This document shows, piece after piece, positions 16,941 to 25,809 of a stretch of 64,000 bases of DNA. The stretch spans positions 23,865-87,864 of the forward strand of contig NZ_BDBN01000015.1 in NCBI RefSeq assembly GCF_001613005.1, in the 5' to 3' direction. A program made the position numbers and the translations under genes. This stretch comes from Nocardia nova NBRC 15556 (lineage in GTDB: Bacteria; Actinomycetota; Actinomycetes; Mycobacteriales; Mycobacteriaceae). Each line of letters begins with the position of its first letter. The first letter of the stretch is position 1. The notes under the pieces are model-generated. The model saw nothing but the letters and a program-made list of their open reading frames with translations, had not been told where the DNA came from and searched no databases.

Positions 16941-17351
16941 GTGAGGAAATGGCTGCCGCTGCTGATCGATGTCGTGCTGGTGATCGTGTTCTGCGCGATC
17001 GGCCGGCGCAGCCACGACGAGGCGGTGGCGGCGGGTCTGCTGCGCACGGTCTGGCCGTTCGGCGCCGGTCTGCTGATCGGCTGGGTGATTGCTCCGGCGA
17101 TCGCCGGCCGCGGGCGACTGTCCGACGCGCTCGCACGATTCGACGGATCGGCGGTGTGGCCGACCGGCGTGGTGGTGTGGTTGTCGACGCTGATCGGCGG
17201 CATGGTGCTGCGAGTGATCAGCGGTCAGGGCACTGCGGTCAGCTTCGTCATCGTCGCGGCGACCGTTCTCGCGGTCTTCCTGCTGGGCTGGCGCGCGGTG
17301 TGGATCCCCGCCGCCCGGCGCATTCGAGTCACCGGCGCATCCGTGAACTGA
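16941..17351 (+). CDS. DUF3054 family small membrane protein
   Basis: The product is 136 aa from GTG 16941. It has four hydrophobic segments: LLIDVVLVIVFCAIGRRSH at the start, then WPFGAGLLIGWVIA, VWPTGVVVWLSTLIGGMVLR and FVIVAATVLAVFLLGWRAV. The early Asp in LLIDVVLVI and the R-R-S-H that follows are typical of DUF3054 proteins. The function is unknown. It follows the UPF0104 gene by 48 bases and converges with the PBP-like gene 12 bases away. Confidence 0.75.
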   Translation: MRKWLPLLIDVVLVIVFCAIGRRSHDEAVAAGLLRTVWPFGAGLLIGWVIAPAIAGRGRLSDALARFDGSAVWPTGVVVWLSTLIGGMVLRVISGQGTAVSFVIVAATVLAVFLLGWRAVWIPAARRIRVTGASVN

Positions 17352-17363
17352 CGCCCGCGACCG

Positions 17364-19055
17364 CTACTTGTTGTCGTCCGGCGTGGCCAGCGACTGCAGC
17401 ATCCGCGCGGCCATCCGGGAGGTGGCATCGCCGCTGTCGATATCGTCGATGTGGATGGCGAAGGCCAGGTCACCGGCATTGGCGAGCAGCCATCCGTCCG
17501 AGCCGGCATTCGCGGTGAAGGCGGTGACCCCGGCATAGCGGGCGACCGTCACCTCCTGCGGGCTTCCGGTCGCGTCGCGCAGCATGCCGCGCAGCTTGTC
17601 GACCACATCGCCGGGCAGCGGTTCCAGCTTGGCCTCGGTGGTGCCGGGCCGGCCGATCTCGATCATCGGCGGAGCCACCGATCCGCGCGCGATCGTGGCC
17701 GCTGCGATCGCCATCCCGAACGGGCTGGCCAGAATCGGATCGTTGGTGCCCTGTTTGACCTGCTCGACGCCGCGACCACCGATCGGCAGCCGGCCCGTGG
17801 TCTCGTCGAGTCCGGGCACCTTGAACCCGATGCCGACGCCCAGCATGGCCGCCGCCTCGGCCGCATCCTGCACCGAAACGTCCTGCGGCGCCTTCTTCTT
17901 CACGATCGAGGCGACCGCCTTGAACAGGTCCATCGCACCGCCGACCGGATAGGTGGCGGTGAATGCGGGCGCGCCCTGGGCGCTGGCGTAGTTGTTCTGG
18001 GCCGCCGCGACCACGGCACCCGTGGAGGGCTGTATCGCCACGATCGAGGCCGCCGTACCGACACTGACCACCGCGTCCTCGGCCGCACGCTGCAACTTCT
18101 GGTCCATCGTGGAGGCGATGTCCGGCCCCGGCGGACCCTGATATCCGGCCAGTTGGGTGACCATCCGGCCGTCGGGCTCGAACAGCTGCACACCCCAGCC
18201 GGCGTGCTGATCCCGGTTCTCCTGCCACACCTTCTGCAGCGCATCGGTCATGGGCGACCACACCCGGCGGTCGGCGACGATCAGCCTCGGCTGCTTCTCC
18301 ATCACCACGCCCGGAATCGAGGCCATCCGAGGCTCGAGAATCGCGAAATCGTCCTCGCGCAGGCTCACCGCGGTGATCGGCTTGCCCTGCGAGCCTGCCA
18401 GCTGCTGCATCAGCGAGGCACCGGTGATCAGCGGCGCGACCGGCGCGATGGCATCGGCCAGGGCATTGGTGGTGCCGACCGGATCACCCGTCTTGGTGGG
18501 ATCCACCTTGATGACGTTGATGGTCTGCTGGGTCAGCAACGGCCGGCCGTCGTTGTCGTTGACCTTCGGAGCCGGCGTCGCCTCGGTGCGGACGAGCTTC
18601 ACCGACCGCTTGTAATCCAGTTGCGGCATGACGACGGTGGGGTCCCAGGAGATCCGCCAGCCGATAGCCAGCTTGCGGATATTGCCCTGCAGGTCGTAGC
18701 TCCAGTCCTTACCCGGCCCGAAGTTCCAGGCGGCCTTCAGGTTGAACATCGCCGAATCGCCGTCGAGGCTGATGAACTGAACCAGCTTGTAATCGGGCTT
18801 ACCGGGCTGGAGTCCGTCGAACATCGACTTCAGAGTGCTCTCGGCACCGGAGGGGTACGAGGTCAGTGCGGCGGCGCCGGCGGCATCGCGATCGTCCATT
18901 AGCTGGGTGAAATGCTCGACGACCGCTTCGGGTCCACTCGGCGTGCTGTGAAAATCGCACGACCCCATCACGATCGCTACGGCAGCAATTGCGGCCAGTG
19001 CCACTGCGCCCCGAACGCGAAAGCGGCGGGATCCCCACACATCCATGTCGCCCAC
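17364..19055 (-). CDS. penicillin-binding-protein-like lipoprotein lacking transpeptidase motifs
   Basis: The product is 563 aa (GTG 19055; ATG 19046 is equally possible). A hydrophobic signal ends in a weak lipobox, MGSC, with Cys33. An NTF2/MecA-N-like domain follows at about residues 35-155, then a dimerisation-like domain and a region aligning with transpeptidases (ASIVAIQPSTGAVVAAAQN and ILASPFGMAIAAATIARGSV). The layout resembles PBP2a/PBP-lipo (Rv2864c). However, the SxxK position reads YPVGGAMDLFKA, the SxN region is QDVSVQDAAEAAAMLG and the KTG region is YAGVTAFTANAG. All three catalytic motifs are missing. It is probably a non-catalytic cell-wall scaffold or regulator. Confidence 0.8.
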   Translation of the reverse strand: MGDMDVWGSRRFRVRGAVALAAIAAVAIVMGSCDFHSTPSGPEAVVEHFTQLMDDRDAAGAAALTSYPSGAESTLKSMFDGLQPGKPDYKLVQFISLDGDSAMFNLKAAWNFGPGKDWSYDLQGNIRKLAIGWRISWDPTVVMPQLDYKRSVKLVRTEATPAPKVNDNDGRPLLTQQTINVIKVDPTKTGDPVGTTNALADAIAPVAPLITGASLMQQLAGSQGKPITAVSLREDDFAILEPRMASIPGVVMEKQPRLIVADRRVWSPMTDALQKVWQENRDQHAGWGVQLFEPDGRMVTQLAGYQGPPGPDIASTMDQKLQRAAEDAVVSVGTAASIVAIQPSTGAVVAAAQNNYASAQGAPAFTATYPVGGAMDLFKAVASIVKKKAPQDVSVQDAAEAAAMLGVGIGFKVPGLDETTGRLPIGGRGVEQVKQGTNDPILASPFGMAIAAATIARGSVAPPMIEIGRPGTTEAKLEPLPGDVVDKLRGMLRDATGSPQEVTVARYAGVTAFTANAGSDGWLLANAGDLAFAIHIDDIDSGDATSRMAARMLQSLATPDDNK

Positions 19056-19273
19056 TCTTCACTCTTGTCACTCCAGCAACAAGACCAACGGTACCCGAAG
19101 GAGTTGCCCGCGGTCCCACCTAGGCACCGACCGCATCTTCCATGCTCAGCGACCACAATAGTGCCCGATCACCGACATCCGTTGCAGCCGGTCGGCGAAA
19201 TCGGCGGACGTGTTCGGAAGCTTCCCCTTTCCTCCGACAGCGAAACCCGGGGTGCATTTATGCGGAGTAATCT

Positions 19274-19289
19274 TGTAATCACAGTTACA
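19274..19289. promoter_or_regulatory. TGTAA-N6-TTACA palindrome upstream of the RHH-like gene
   Basis: TGTAATCACAGTTACA has 5-bp inverted arms separated by 6 bases. It lies 28 bases before ATG 19317 in an unusually AT-rich spot and could be the operator or core promoter of that gene. The rest of the 261-base gap to the PBP-like gene shows no other structure. Confidence 0.5.
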
Positions 19290-19316
19290 TAGGAACTTCC
19301 GCAGTGAGGAAACATC

Positions 19317-19901
19317 ATGAGACACGGACACGGACGTGGATTCGGGCGGCCGGGGGGCTGGCAACAAGCGGATCTTCCGGACGCCGCCGACGCTCCGGAC
19401 TGGTTCGCCGGAAGGTTGCCGAGCGAGTGGTTCAGCGGTCCGGCGACCATCGAAATCGACCGCGACGAGATTGTGGTGATCGGTGAACTGGCGCTGCCGG
19501 CACCCGAATCGAGCGAGGACGAGGAAGCCGGATCCGAACCGTCTCCCGCGACGGTGGACGGCCTGATCGCGCGCTTCCGCGAATCGACCCGGCCGGCACG
19601 CATGCAGATCGCCCAGGAGGCTCAGGCGCGCTACGGCCGCAATGTGGCCTGGGGCGTCTCGGTCAACGGGGAACGCACCCTGTTCACCCATCTCTCGGTG
19701 CCGGTGATGACGCGGCTGCGCCAGCCCGAACGCAAGGTGCTCGACACGCTCGTCGACGCCGGGGTCGCCCGCTCCCGCGCCGATGCGCTCGCCTGGACGG
19801 TGAAATTGGCCGGTAAGCACGCCGAGGAGTGGTTGGCGGAACTGCGGTCGGCGATGCGCAAGGTGGACGACCTGCGAGCCGAGGGGCCGCGCGGCCTGTG
19901 A
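19317..19901 (+). CDS. conserved actinobacterial protein of unknown function, possible RHH domain
   Basis: The product is 194 aa from ATG 19317, with GAGGA 6 bases upstream. The N-terminus is Gly/Arg/His-rich ([12 protein letters not shown]), followed by [20 protein letters not shown] and an acidic linker. The C-terminal part ([20 protein letters not shown], then [18 protein letters not shown]) has the strand-helix-helix spacing of ribbon-helix-helix DNA-binding proteins. I recognise it as a protein that recurs in actinobacteria but know no assigned function. The TGTAA palindrome just upstream would fit autoregulation. aroQ follows after 19 bases, so the two may share a transcript. Confidence 0.7.
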   Translation: MRHGHGRGFGRPGGWQQADLPDAADAPDWFAGRLPSEWFSGPATIEIDRDEIVVIGELALPAPESSEDEEAGSEPSPATVDGLIARFRESTRPARMQIAQEAQARYGRNVAWGVSVNGERTLFTHLSVPVMTRLRQPERKVLDTLVDAGVARSRADALAWTVKLAGKHAEEWLAELRSAMRKVDDLRAEGPRGL

Positions 19902-19920
19902 CCGGGCTAGGGTACCGGTC

Positions 19921-20349
19921 ATGGCACCGATTCTCGTGCTCAACGGCCCGAATCTGAATATGCTCGGCACCCGCCAGCCCGAGGTCTACGGCTCGGACAC
20001 CCTCGACGACGTGGTCGAGCTGTGCCGGGAGACCGCCGCCCGCTTCGATCGCGAGATCACCGCCTATCAATCCAATTCCGAAGGGGCGTTGATCGATCGG
20101 ATCCACGCCGCGCGCGGGGTGGAAGCCGGGATCGTGATCAATCCCGGCGGCCTGACCCACACCTCGGTCGCCCTGCGCGATGCCCTGGTGATTCCCGAGG
20201 TGCCGATCGTGGAGGTGCACATCTCGAATGTGCACGCACGCGAGGAATTCCGGCACCATTCCTACATTTCGCCGATCGCCACCGCGGTGATCGCCGGGAT
20301 GGGGATCCGGGGCTACGCGGCGGCGATCGAATTCCTCTGCACCCGTTGA
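19921..20349 (+). CDS. aroQ: type II 3-dehydroquinate dehydratase
   Basis: The product is 142 aa, the normal length. It dehydrates 3-dehydroquinate to 3-dehydroshikimate as a cytosolic dodecamer. Landmarks are the N-terminal [21 protein letters not shown] with the catalytic Tyr and flexible lid Arg, the substrate-binding NPGGLTHTS, and the catalytic His in [18 protein letters not shown]. It is not beside other shikimate genes (aroB, aroC, aroK), so it might be a second copy serving quinate catabolism rather than the biosynthetic enzyme. The neighbourhood does not decide. Confidence 0.93.
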   Translation: MAPILVLNGPNLNMLGTRQPEVYGSDTLDDVVELCRETAARFDREITAYQSNSEGALIDRIHAARGVEAGIVINPGGLTHTSVALRDALVIPEVPIVEVHISNVHAREEFRHHSYISPIATAVIAGMGIRGYAAAIEFLCTR

Positions 20350-20356
20350 CTTTCGC

Positions 20357-21214
20357 TCAGGCTCCGTCGCGCAGTAGCCGGTACATCGGCAGTCCGGCGC
20401 CGGCGGCGACCACCTTCTCCCACAGCTCCCGCACGGTATGCGACAGCGTGGCGTCCACCCCCACCTCCGCGCTGGTCTCGACGACATGGGCCGCACCCGC
20501 CACCATCATCCGGGCGGCCGCGTCGTCACCCCAGCCGCCGGACTTCGCGGCGGTGGCGTATTCGGCCATGAAGAAGGGGAACGCCTCGGCGGAGCGTTGC
20601 GCGAAGGGCAGGAAGCGGTCGATGTCGTGCCCGGCGCGTTCGACGACGGCCAGGGCCTGGTTGTAGCCGATCAGCCAGGGATGGAACAGCGTGAGCAGAG
20701 CCTGGTAGAACAACTGCGCCAGCCCGTCGTCGGCGCCGAGGTACTCCGGTGCGCTGAGTGGGCGCAGCAGGTCGGCATGGGCGTCGAAGACCTCGCGTGG
20801 ACCGCTGTAGAAGATGTAGGACGCCGGATGGGTGATGTTGTCGCCGGCCGACATGAACCCGCCGGACAGGAACCGCGCCCCGTGCGAGCGCACCCATCGG
20901 GCGCCCGCGCGGGTGCGCTCCGGCGAATCGGAGGACAGATTCACGATCACCCTGTCCCGCAACCGTTCCGGAGCCCGGCCCAGGACGTCGTACATGGCGG
21001 CGTAGTCGGTGAGGCTCAGGATGATCACCTCGTTGCGCTCGAGCGCGTCGGCCACCGACTCGGCGCGCCGGGCGCCCAGTTCCGCCATGGCCTCGGCTTT
21101 GTCGGCGCTGCGATTCCAGACCGTCACCTCGGTGCCGGCGGCCAGCAGCACGCGCACGATCGCCCGGCCCATCGGGCCCAGCCCGATCACCGTGACGGAG
21201 GAACGTTCGGACAT
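20357..21214 (-). CDS. NAD(P)-dependent imine-reductase-like oxidoreductase
   Basis: The product is 285 aa. The N-terminal Rossmann domain begins VTVIGLGPMGRAIVRVLLAA, with a phosphate-binding WNRSADKAE, as in the 6-phosphogluconate/3-hydroxyisobutyrate dehydrogenase family. The domain-linking helix (LFYQALLTLFHPWLIGYNQA) and the C-terminal helical domain look more like imine reductases/reductive aminases than like hydroxyacid dehydrogenases; the catalytic Lys of the latter is not evident. It probably reduces C=N or C=O bonds with NADPH; the substrate is unknown. It is divergent from an HxlR regulator, a common arrangement for inducible reductases. Confidence 0.75.
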   Translation of the reverse strand: MSERSSVTVIGLGPMGRAIVRVLLAAGTEVTVWNRSADKAEAMAELGARRAESVADALERNEVIILSLTDYAAMYDVLGRAPERLRDRVIVNLSSDSPERTRAGARWVRSHGARFLSGGFMSAGDNITHPASYIFYSGPREVFDAHADLLRPLSAPEYLGADDGLAQLFYQALLTLFHPWLIGYNQALAVVERAGHDIDRFLPFAQRSAEAFPFFMAEYATAAKSGGWGDDAAARMMVAGAAHVVETSAEVGVDATLSHTVRELWEKVVAAGAGLPMYRLLRDGA

Positions 21215-21232
21215 GGTGTACTCCTTGGTGTT

Positions 21233-21329
21233 TCGAAGTTCTTCCGATCGGCGCCGGATTCGATCGTCACCGGGATCCGCGTCCGGGGCAATAACGCACG
21301 TCGACGTGCGGTTGCTTACCTCGAAGTTC
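21233..21329. promoter_or_regulatory. paired TCGAAGTTC sites between reductase and HxlR gene
   Basis: TCGAAGTTC occurs at 21233-21241 and again at 21321-21329, one near each divergent start. The second extends to CGAAGTTCG, a palindrome around a central base. They are candidate operators for the adjacent HxlR protein. Confidence 0.45.
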
Positions 21330-21351
21330 GAAAAATGGTCAGGAGGCCGAG

Positions 21352-21699
21352 ATGGCGAACGACAGTGATGCAGATCACTCGGTATGTGGGATGTCGGTGG
21401 CCATCGACGTGGTCGGCGGCAAGTGGAAACTGCACCTGATGTGGGTGCTGGGCGAGGGCCCGCAGCGTTTCGGCCGCATTCGTGCCCTGCTGCCCGGGGT
21501 GAGCGAGAAGGTGCTCACCGAGAATCTCCGCCATCTGGAATCCCACGGCGTGGTCCGCCGGGAGGTGTTCCCCGAAATTCCTCCGCGCGTGGAATATTCG
21601 CTCACTCCCTCGGGGATCGACTTGGCCGCGGCCCTGCGCCCGCTCGAGCAGTGGGGTGAACGGCGCCGCGACGGACTGCTCGACACCGCGACGGCATGA
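21352..21699 (+). CDS. HxlR-family transcriptional regulator
   Basis: The product is 115 aa with AGGAGG upstream of ATG 21352. It has the single winged-helix HxlR domain: an N-terminal Cys (SVCGMSVAIDVVGGKWKL), the recognition region RFGRIRALLPGVSEKVLTEN and the wing RREVFPEIPPRVEYSLTPSG. The Cys before the core is the residue used for redox or electrophile sensing in some relatives. It is divergently transcribed from the imine-reductase-like gene and probably controls it through the paired TCGAAGTTC sites. Confidence 0.88.
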   Translation: MANDSDADHSVCGMSVAIDVVGGKWKLHLMWVLGEGPQRFGRIRALLPGVSEKVLTENLRHLESHGVVRREVFPEIPPRVEYSLTPSGIDLAAALRPLEQWGERRRDGLLDTATA

Positions 21700-21706
21700 G
21701 GGCGGG

Positions 21707-22858
21707 TCAGCCCAGGTAGTCGCGCGCTATCCGGGCACCGACTTCTTCGAGCAGGCGGGCGGCCTCGGCGATCGAGCGAACCGGATCGGATTCGAGGTCG
21801 CTCAGCGGATAGCAGCGGGCGAAGCCCGCGGCGCGCAGTCGCTCCGGGCTCAGCGCACAGCGTCCGGCGACGGCGACCACCGGCACACCCGCGGCGGCCG
21901 CAGCGACTCCGGCGGGCGCCTTCCCGCGCAACGTCTGCTCGTCCATCGCCCCCTCGCCGGTGACCACCAACTCCGCGTCCCGGACCCGACCGGCGAAATC
22001 GATCAGCTCGAGAATCACCTCGATCCCGGACCGCTGCCGCGCCCCGAGCACCGCCATGGCCCCGAATCCGGTACCCCCCGCGGCGCCCGCCCCGGGATGC
22101 CCGGCCAGGCCGGCGCCGGGCTGATGCCCCTCCCCCGTCCCGAACGCGCGACCGCTCGCGTCGACCAGATGCGCCCAATGCGCCAGGATCGCTTCGAGTT
22201 CGGCGCATTGCCGCGGGGAAGCACCCTTCTGAGGCGCGAAAACCGCTGCCGCGCCGTCCGGTCCGAGCAGCGGGTTGTCGACGTCCCCGGCGAGTACGAA
22301 GGCCGCATCCCGGACGGCCGGGTGCAGATCGGAGTGGTCGAGGCGTCGTGCGCGCGCCAGTGCCGCTGCCCCCGAACCGATTTCGACGCCGTCCTCGTCG
22401 AGGATGTGCAGCCCGAGCGCTTGCAGCATGCCCGCGCCGCCATCGGTGGACGCGCTGCCGCCCAGTCCGAGCACGACCTCCCGAATGCCGTGGTCCAGGG
22501 CGTGGCGGATCAGCACCCCGAGCCCGTACGTGCCCGCACCCATCGGATCGGTTCGGCCGCTGGGCAATTCGACCAATCCGACCGCTGCGGCCAATTCGAC
22601 CACGGCCGTATTCCCGCGCACCGCGTAGCTCGCCGAATGCGGCGCACCCGTCGGCCCGACGGTGTCGACCGGTACCCGCTCCCACCCGGCGGCGACGAAG
22701 GCGTCGACGGTGCCGTCGCCGCCATCGGCCACCGGCACCTGCTGAATCTCGGCGTCCGGCGCCACGCGCGCGATTCCGGCCGCGAGCGCCGCGGCCACCC
22801 CCGGCGCCGCCAGCGACCCTTTGAACTTGTCCGGCGCCACCACTACCCGCCGCGCCAT
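21707..22858 (-). CDS. glycerate kinase (GlxK/GarK family)
   Basis: The product is 383 aa from ATG 22858, with GGAGG 10 bases upstream. It phosphorylates D-glycerate with ATP, linking glyoxylate/glycerate catabolism to glycolysis. The N-terminus VVVAPDKFKGSLAAPGVAAA, the motif VPVADGGDGTVDAF and GLGGSASTDGGAGMLQALG near residue 140 are the family signatures. Length agrees with the family (about 380 aa). No other glycerate-pathway gene is adjacent. The secreted peptidase gene lies 98 bases downstream on the same strand. Confidence 0.93.
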   Translation of the reverse strand: MARRVVVAPDKFKGSLAAPGVAAALAAGIARVAPDAEIQQVPVADGGDGTVDAFVAAGWERVPVDTVGPTGAPHSASYAVRGNTAVVELAAAVGLVELPSGRTDPMGAGTYGLGVLIRHALDHGIREVVLGLGGSASTDGGAGMLQALGLHILDEDGVEIGSGAAALARARRLDHSDLHPAVRDAAFVLAGDVDNPLLGPDGAAAVFAPQKGASPRQCAELEAILAHWAHLVDASGRAFGTGEGHQPGAGLAGHPGAGAAGGTGFGAMAVLGARQRSGIEVILELIDFAGRVRDAELVVTGEGAMDEQTLRGKAPAGVAAAAAGVPVVAVAGRCALSPERLRAAGFARCYPLSDLESDPVRSIAEAARLLEEVGARIARDYLG

Positions 22859-22956
22859 CGCAACCCCATTCCTCCGGAGAGATCGAACTCCGGTCACCGT
22901 ACTGCGCCGCTCAGCCGGGGGCCGACGCCCCGGCCGCCACACCGGTGACCGTGGCG

Positions 22957-24516
22957 TCACGGCATGGGCGCCTGATCCACGTGATCGATGTTCACCTCGC
23001 CGGTACGCAGGTACCGGATCACGGCGTCGTCGAGCGGAGCGTTACCGCGACCGAAGGTGCCGTGGTCGCCACCGTCGACGCTGATCAGATGTCCGTGCAG
23101 GGCCGCCGCCATCGCGGGACCGCCGGGGTACGCGGTCACCGCGTCGTTGCGACTCTGCAGTATCAGCGGCGCGGTGGCCAGGCCGTGGTCGGCGATCGGC
23201 GTCGGCTTGGTCACGGGATCCCAGTCGGCGCAGGCCAATCCGCTGCGTACCAGATCGGCGCGGGCGTCGAGGGCGTTGCCGCCGGAAGCGACGATGGCGG
23301 CCGCCGAACCGATGGCGTCCCACCGGGCCGGCACCGCGTTCTCGTTGCAGGTGATCGCGGAGAACACCGCCTGGCCGGTCGGGTCGGTGCTCGCCACGCC
23401 CGCGATCGCGCGCATCCGCCGCAGATCGCCGGGTTGCGCATTCGCCTCGGCCATCGCCTGCGCCAGACTCGGCCAGAAGCCGCGGGCGTAGGCGGCCACG
23501 GTGGTCGCCGATACCAACGGCACCTGGGCCGACATGCCGCCGGAGGTCAACGCGCGCACCAAATTCTGGGCCTTGCCCATTTCCTCGGCGCCGGCGTTCA
23601 CGCCCGCGCGTGCCACGGCCGGCAGCGGTGCGGGCAGCTCGCGCGGCAGGTCGGCCGCCGACACCGGGGGCGGGGTCAGGTTGGCGTACCAGCCGCCGCC
23701 CTGTGCCGACACCAGCCGCACCCAGGTCTCGTACACCCGCAGCGCCGAATCGCCCAGGTGATAGACATTGTCGTGCTGGGCGATCCAGCCGAACAGGTCG
23801 TCGAGCCGCTGTTTCCCCGCGAGCTGCTGCTGTGCGAACTGTTCGGTCCACACCCACTGCGGGTCGACATTCGAGTCCAGCACCATCCGGTCGACATGCT
23901 GCGGGAACAGCGACGCGTAGACCGCGCCCAGATAGGTCCCGTAGGAGATGCCGAGGAAGTCGATGCGCTCCAGCCCCAGCGCCGCGCGCACCGCATCCAT
24001 ATCGCGGGCCGTGGTCTCGGTGGTGATGGTCCGCAGGTAGCCGGGCTGGGCGGCGTCACATGCCTTCCGCAGTGATTCGCGCTCGTGGTCACCGTCCTGC
24101 GCGATCTCGGCCCCGCAGGTCAGCGGGGTCGACCAGCGCAGTCCGCGCGGCTGTACGGCCACCAGGTCGTAGTGCTCGACCAGTTCCTTCGGCAGTTGGG
24201 CCAGCCGGACGCCCCAGTAGTCGAGGGCGTCCGCACCGGGTCCGCCCGGATTGGCGAAGAGAGTGCCGTAACGCTGCCCGCTCGCGCGAATTCGGCTGAC
24301 GGTCACCGCGATTCGCGAACCGTCCGGTGCGGCGTAGTCCCTCGGCACCGAGATGGACGCGCAGCGCGTCGGCCGCCCGTCGCCGACGGAGCCGGCCGGG
24401 CACGTCCCGAAATCCGGCTCGGCATGCGCGGTCGCCGGCGCCAGCGCGGCGAGCACCGCCGTCAGTACCGCAACGGTGGCCGATCGCGCCGCCACAGGTA
24501 GTCCCCGTCGTCCCAT
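22957..24516 (-). CDS. secreted tripeptidyl-aminopeptidase-like alpha/beta hydrolase
   Basis: The product is 519 aa from ATG 24516, with GGGGAGG upstream. An Arg-rich N-terminus and hydrophobic segment ending near APATAHAEP form a signal peptide. The catalytic domain has an oxyanion-region motif FANPGGPGADAL, the nucleophile in FLGISYGTYLGAVYASLFP, an Asp in LQSRNDAVTAYPGG and the His in VDGGDHGTFGRGNAP. The last two lie in a TAP-like C-terminal domain that narrows the site to short peptides. It probably releases peptides outside the cell. The frame stays open upstream to 25269, but that part overlaps the GNAT gene and lacks protein-like features. The glycerate kinase start lies 98 bases beyond its stop. 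Confidence 0.85.
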   Translation of the reverse strand: MGRRGLPVAARSATVAVLTAVLAALAPATAHAEPDFGTCPAGSVGDGRPTRCASISVPRDYAAPDGSRIAVTVSRIRASGQRYGTLFANPGGPGADALDYWGVRLAQLPKELVEHYDLVAVQPRGLRWSTPLTCGAEIAQDGDHERESLRKACDAAQPGYLRTITTETTARDMDAVRAALGLERIDFLGISYGTYLGAVYASLFPQHVDRMVLDSNVDPQWVWTEQFAQQQLAGKQRLDDLFGWIAQHDNVYHLGDSALRVYETWVRLVSAQGGGWYANLTPPPVSAADLPRELPAPLPAVARAGVNAGAEEMGKAQNLVRALTSGGMSAQVPLVSATTVAAYARGFWPSLAQAMAEANAQPGDLRRMRAIAGVASTDPTGQAVFSAITCNENAVPARWDAIGSAAAIVASGGNALDARADLVRSGLACADWDPVTKPTPIADHGLATAPLILQSRNDAVTAYPGGPAMAAALHGHLISVDGGDHGTFGRGNAPLDDAVIRYLRTGEVNIDHVDQAPMP

Positions 24517-24695
24517 CCGCGCCGCCTCCCCGTCCGGCCGGTCGACGGCCGTCGCCGCATCGAGCATCCGACCACTCGAGCCCCTGCATTGTCGCCAGCC
24601 GCGCCGGGTGCGACAACTCGAACCACGTCCGACACGGGGAAGGATGTCGGCGTAGCCGCGCACCGTCGGCGATCGACACGCTCTAGGCTCAGCGA

Positions 24696-25025
24696 ATGAC
24701 GCAGGGTGCGCAGCAGAACATCGAGATTCGAGACAACTCACAGCTCGACCGATTCGAACTGTATGTCGACGGACAGCACGCCGGGGTGGCCGCCTATCAG
24801 GACACCGCCTCCGAGCGCGCCTTCGTGCACACCGAGATCTATCCGCAGTTCGAGGGCCAGGGCTACGGCCGTCTGCTGGTGCAGGGTGCGCTCGACCGGA
24901 CCGTGGAACAGGGCTACGGCATCCTGCCGCTGTGCGCGATGGTGCACCACTTCGTCGAATCCCGGCCGCGCTATCTGGCGACGGTGCCGCAATGGGCGCG
25001 GGAACGATTCGGCCTGCCGCAGTAG
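24696..25025 (+). CDS. small GNAT-fold N-acetyltransferase (YjdJ-like)
   Basis: The product is 109 aa. It is a minimal GNAT domain: FELYVDGQHAGVAAYQ strands, then HTEIYPQFEGQGYGRLLVQG with the acetyl-CoA phosphate-binding loop GQGYGR, and ILPLCAMVHHFVESRPRYLA. This short group (PF14542) is cytosolic with unknown acceptors. It is divergent from the secreted peptidase and stands upstream of yqgE. Confidence 0.8.
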   Translation: MTQGAQQNIEIRDNSQLDRFELYVDGQHAGVAAYQDTASERAFVHTEIYPQFEGQGYGRLLVQGALDRTVEQGYGILPLCAMVHHFVESRPRYLATVPQWARERFGLPQ

Positions 25026-25110
25026 CCGGCGGGCACATCGGGGTGGGCGCTTCGGAACCGAACCGCGAATCACGCACCACTAAACACAGCGCGCGCCCCG
25101 CGACGGTGCG

Positions 25111-25737
25111 ATGATGACTAGCGTGGCACGCGCAGAGGAACACGGCGACCGCCCGAGACGTGAATCCCGGTACGAGGAACAGGCGGTGCGGCCCGGCACC
25201 TTGCTGGTCTCGGCAACGGAGCTGGTCGAGCCCACTTTCCGGCGCACCGTGATCTACATCGTCGAACACAACGATGCGGGCAGTCTCGGTGTCGTCCTGA
25301 ACCGCCCGAGCGAAACCGCGGTGCAGGACGTGCTACCACGCTGGGCCGATCTCGCGGCCGGGCCCCGCACGCTGTACGTGGGCGGGCCGGTGAAGCGCGA
25401 TTCGGCACTGTGTCTGACCACGGTCCGCGTCGGTGCCTCGATCGATGGCATTCGCGGGCTGCGCCGCGTGGACGGTCGCGTGGCGCTGCTCGATCTGGAC
25501 TCCGACCCCGATTCGATCGCACCGCTGGTCGAGGGCATCCGCATCTTCGCCGGCTATGCCGGATGGACCTTCGGTCAGCTGGAGGGCGAACTGGAACGCG
25601 GGGACTGGATCGTGTTGTCGGCGTTGCCGTCGGATCCGTTGGCGGGACGCACCGATCTGTGGGCGCACGTGTTGCGCCGGCAGCCGCTGCCGCTGTCGCT
25701 ACTGGCGACACACCCCATCGAACTAGAACGCAATTGA
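25111..25737 (+). CDS. YqgE/AlgH family protein (UPF0301)
   Basis: The product is 208 aa. After about 25 polar residues comes the family core: VRPGTLLVSATELVEPTFRR, then TVIYIVEHNDAGSLGVVLNR. LYVGGPVKRDSALCL and FAGYAGWTFGQLEGELERGD follow. The fold is known but the biochemical function is not. The start could be ATG 25111 or 25114. Its M. tuberculosis counterpart lies close to leuS (from memory), whereas here about 16 kb separate the two genes. Confidence 0.88.
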   Translation: MMTSVARAEEHGDRPRRESRYEEQAVRPGTLLVSATELVEPTFRRTVIYIVEHNDAGSLGVVLNRPSETAVQDVLPRWADLAAGPRTLYVGGPVKRDSALCLTTVRVGASIDGIRGLRRVDGRVALLDLDSDPDSIAPLVEGIRIFAGYAGWTFGQLEGELERGDWIVLSALPSDPLAGRTDLWAHVLRRQPLPLSLLATHPIELERN

Positions 25738-25809
25738 TTACGTATCCACGGAGTGTGGTCCCCCAACGCTCGCCTCGACCGAGGCGGCGGATACGCCCGG
25801 TCGGCAGCC

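Noticed and set aside
14172..17015. 947-codon open frame antisense to the cyclase and UPF0104 genes
   Set aside because: It spans several good plus-strand genes and their gaps, and has low-complexity His/Gln/Arg composition.
24517..25269. Upstream extension of the secreted peptidase frame
   Set aside because: It overlaps the GNAT and yqgE genes, has no protein-like pattern, and would bury the signal peptide internally.
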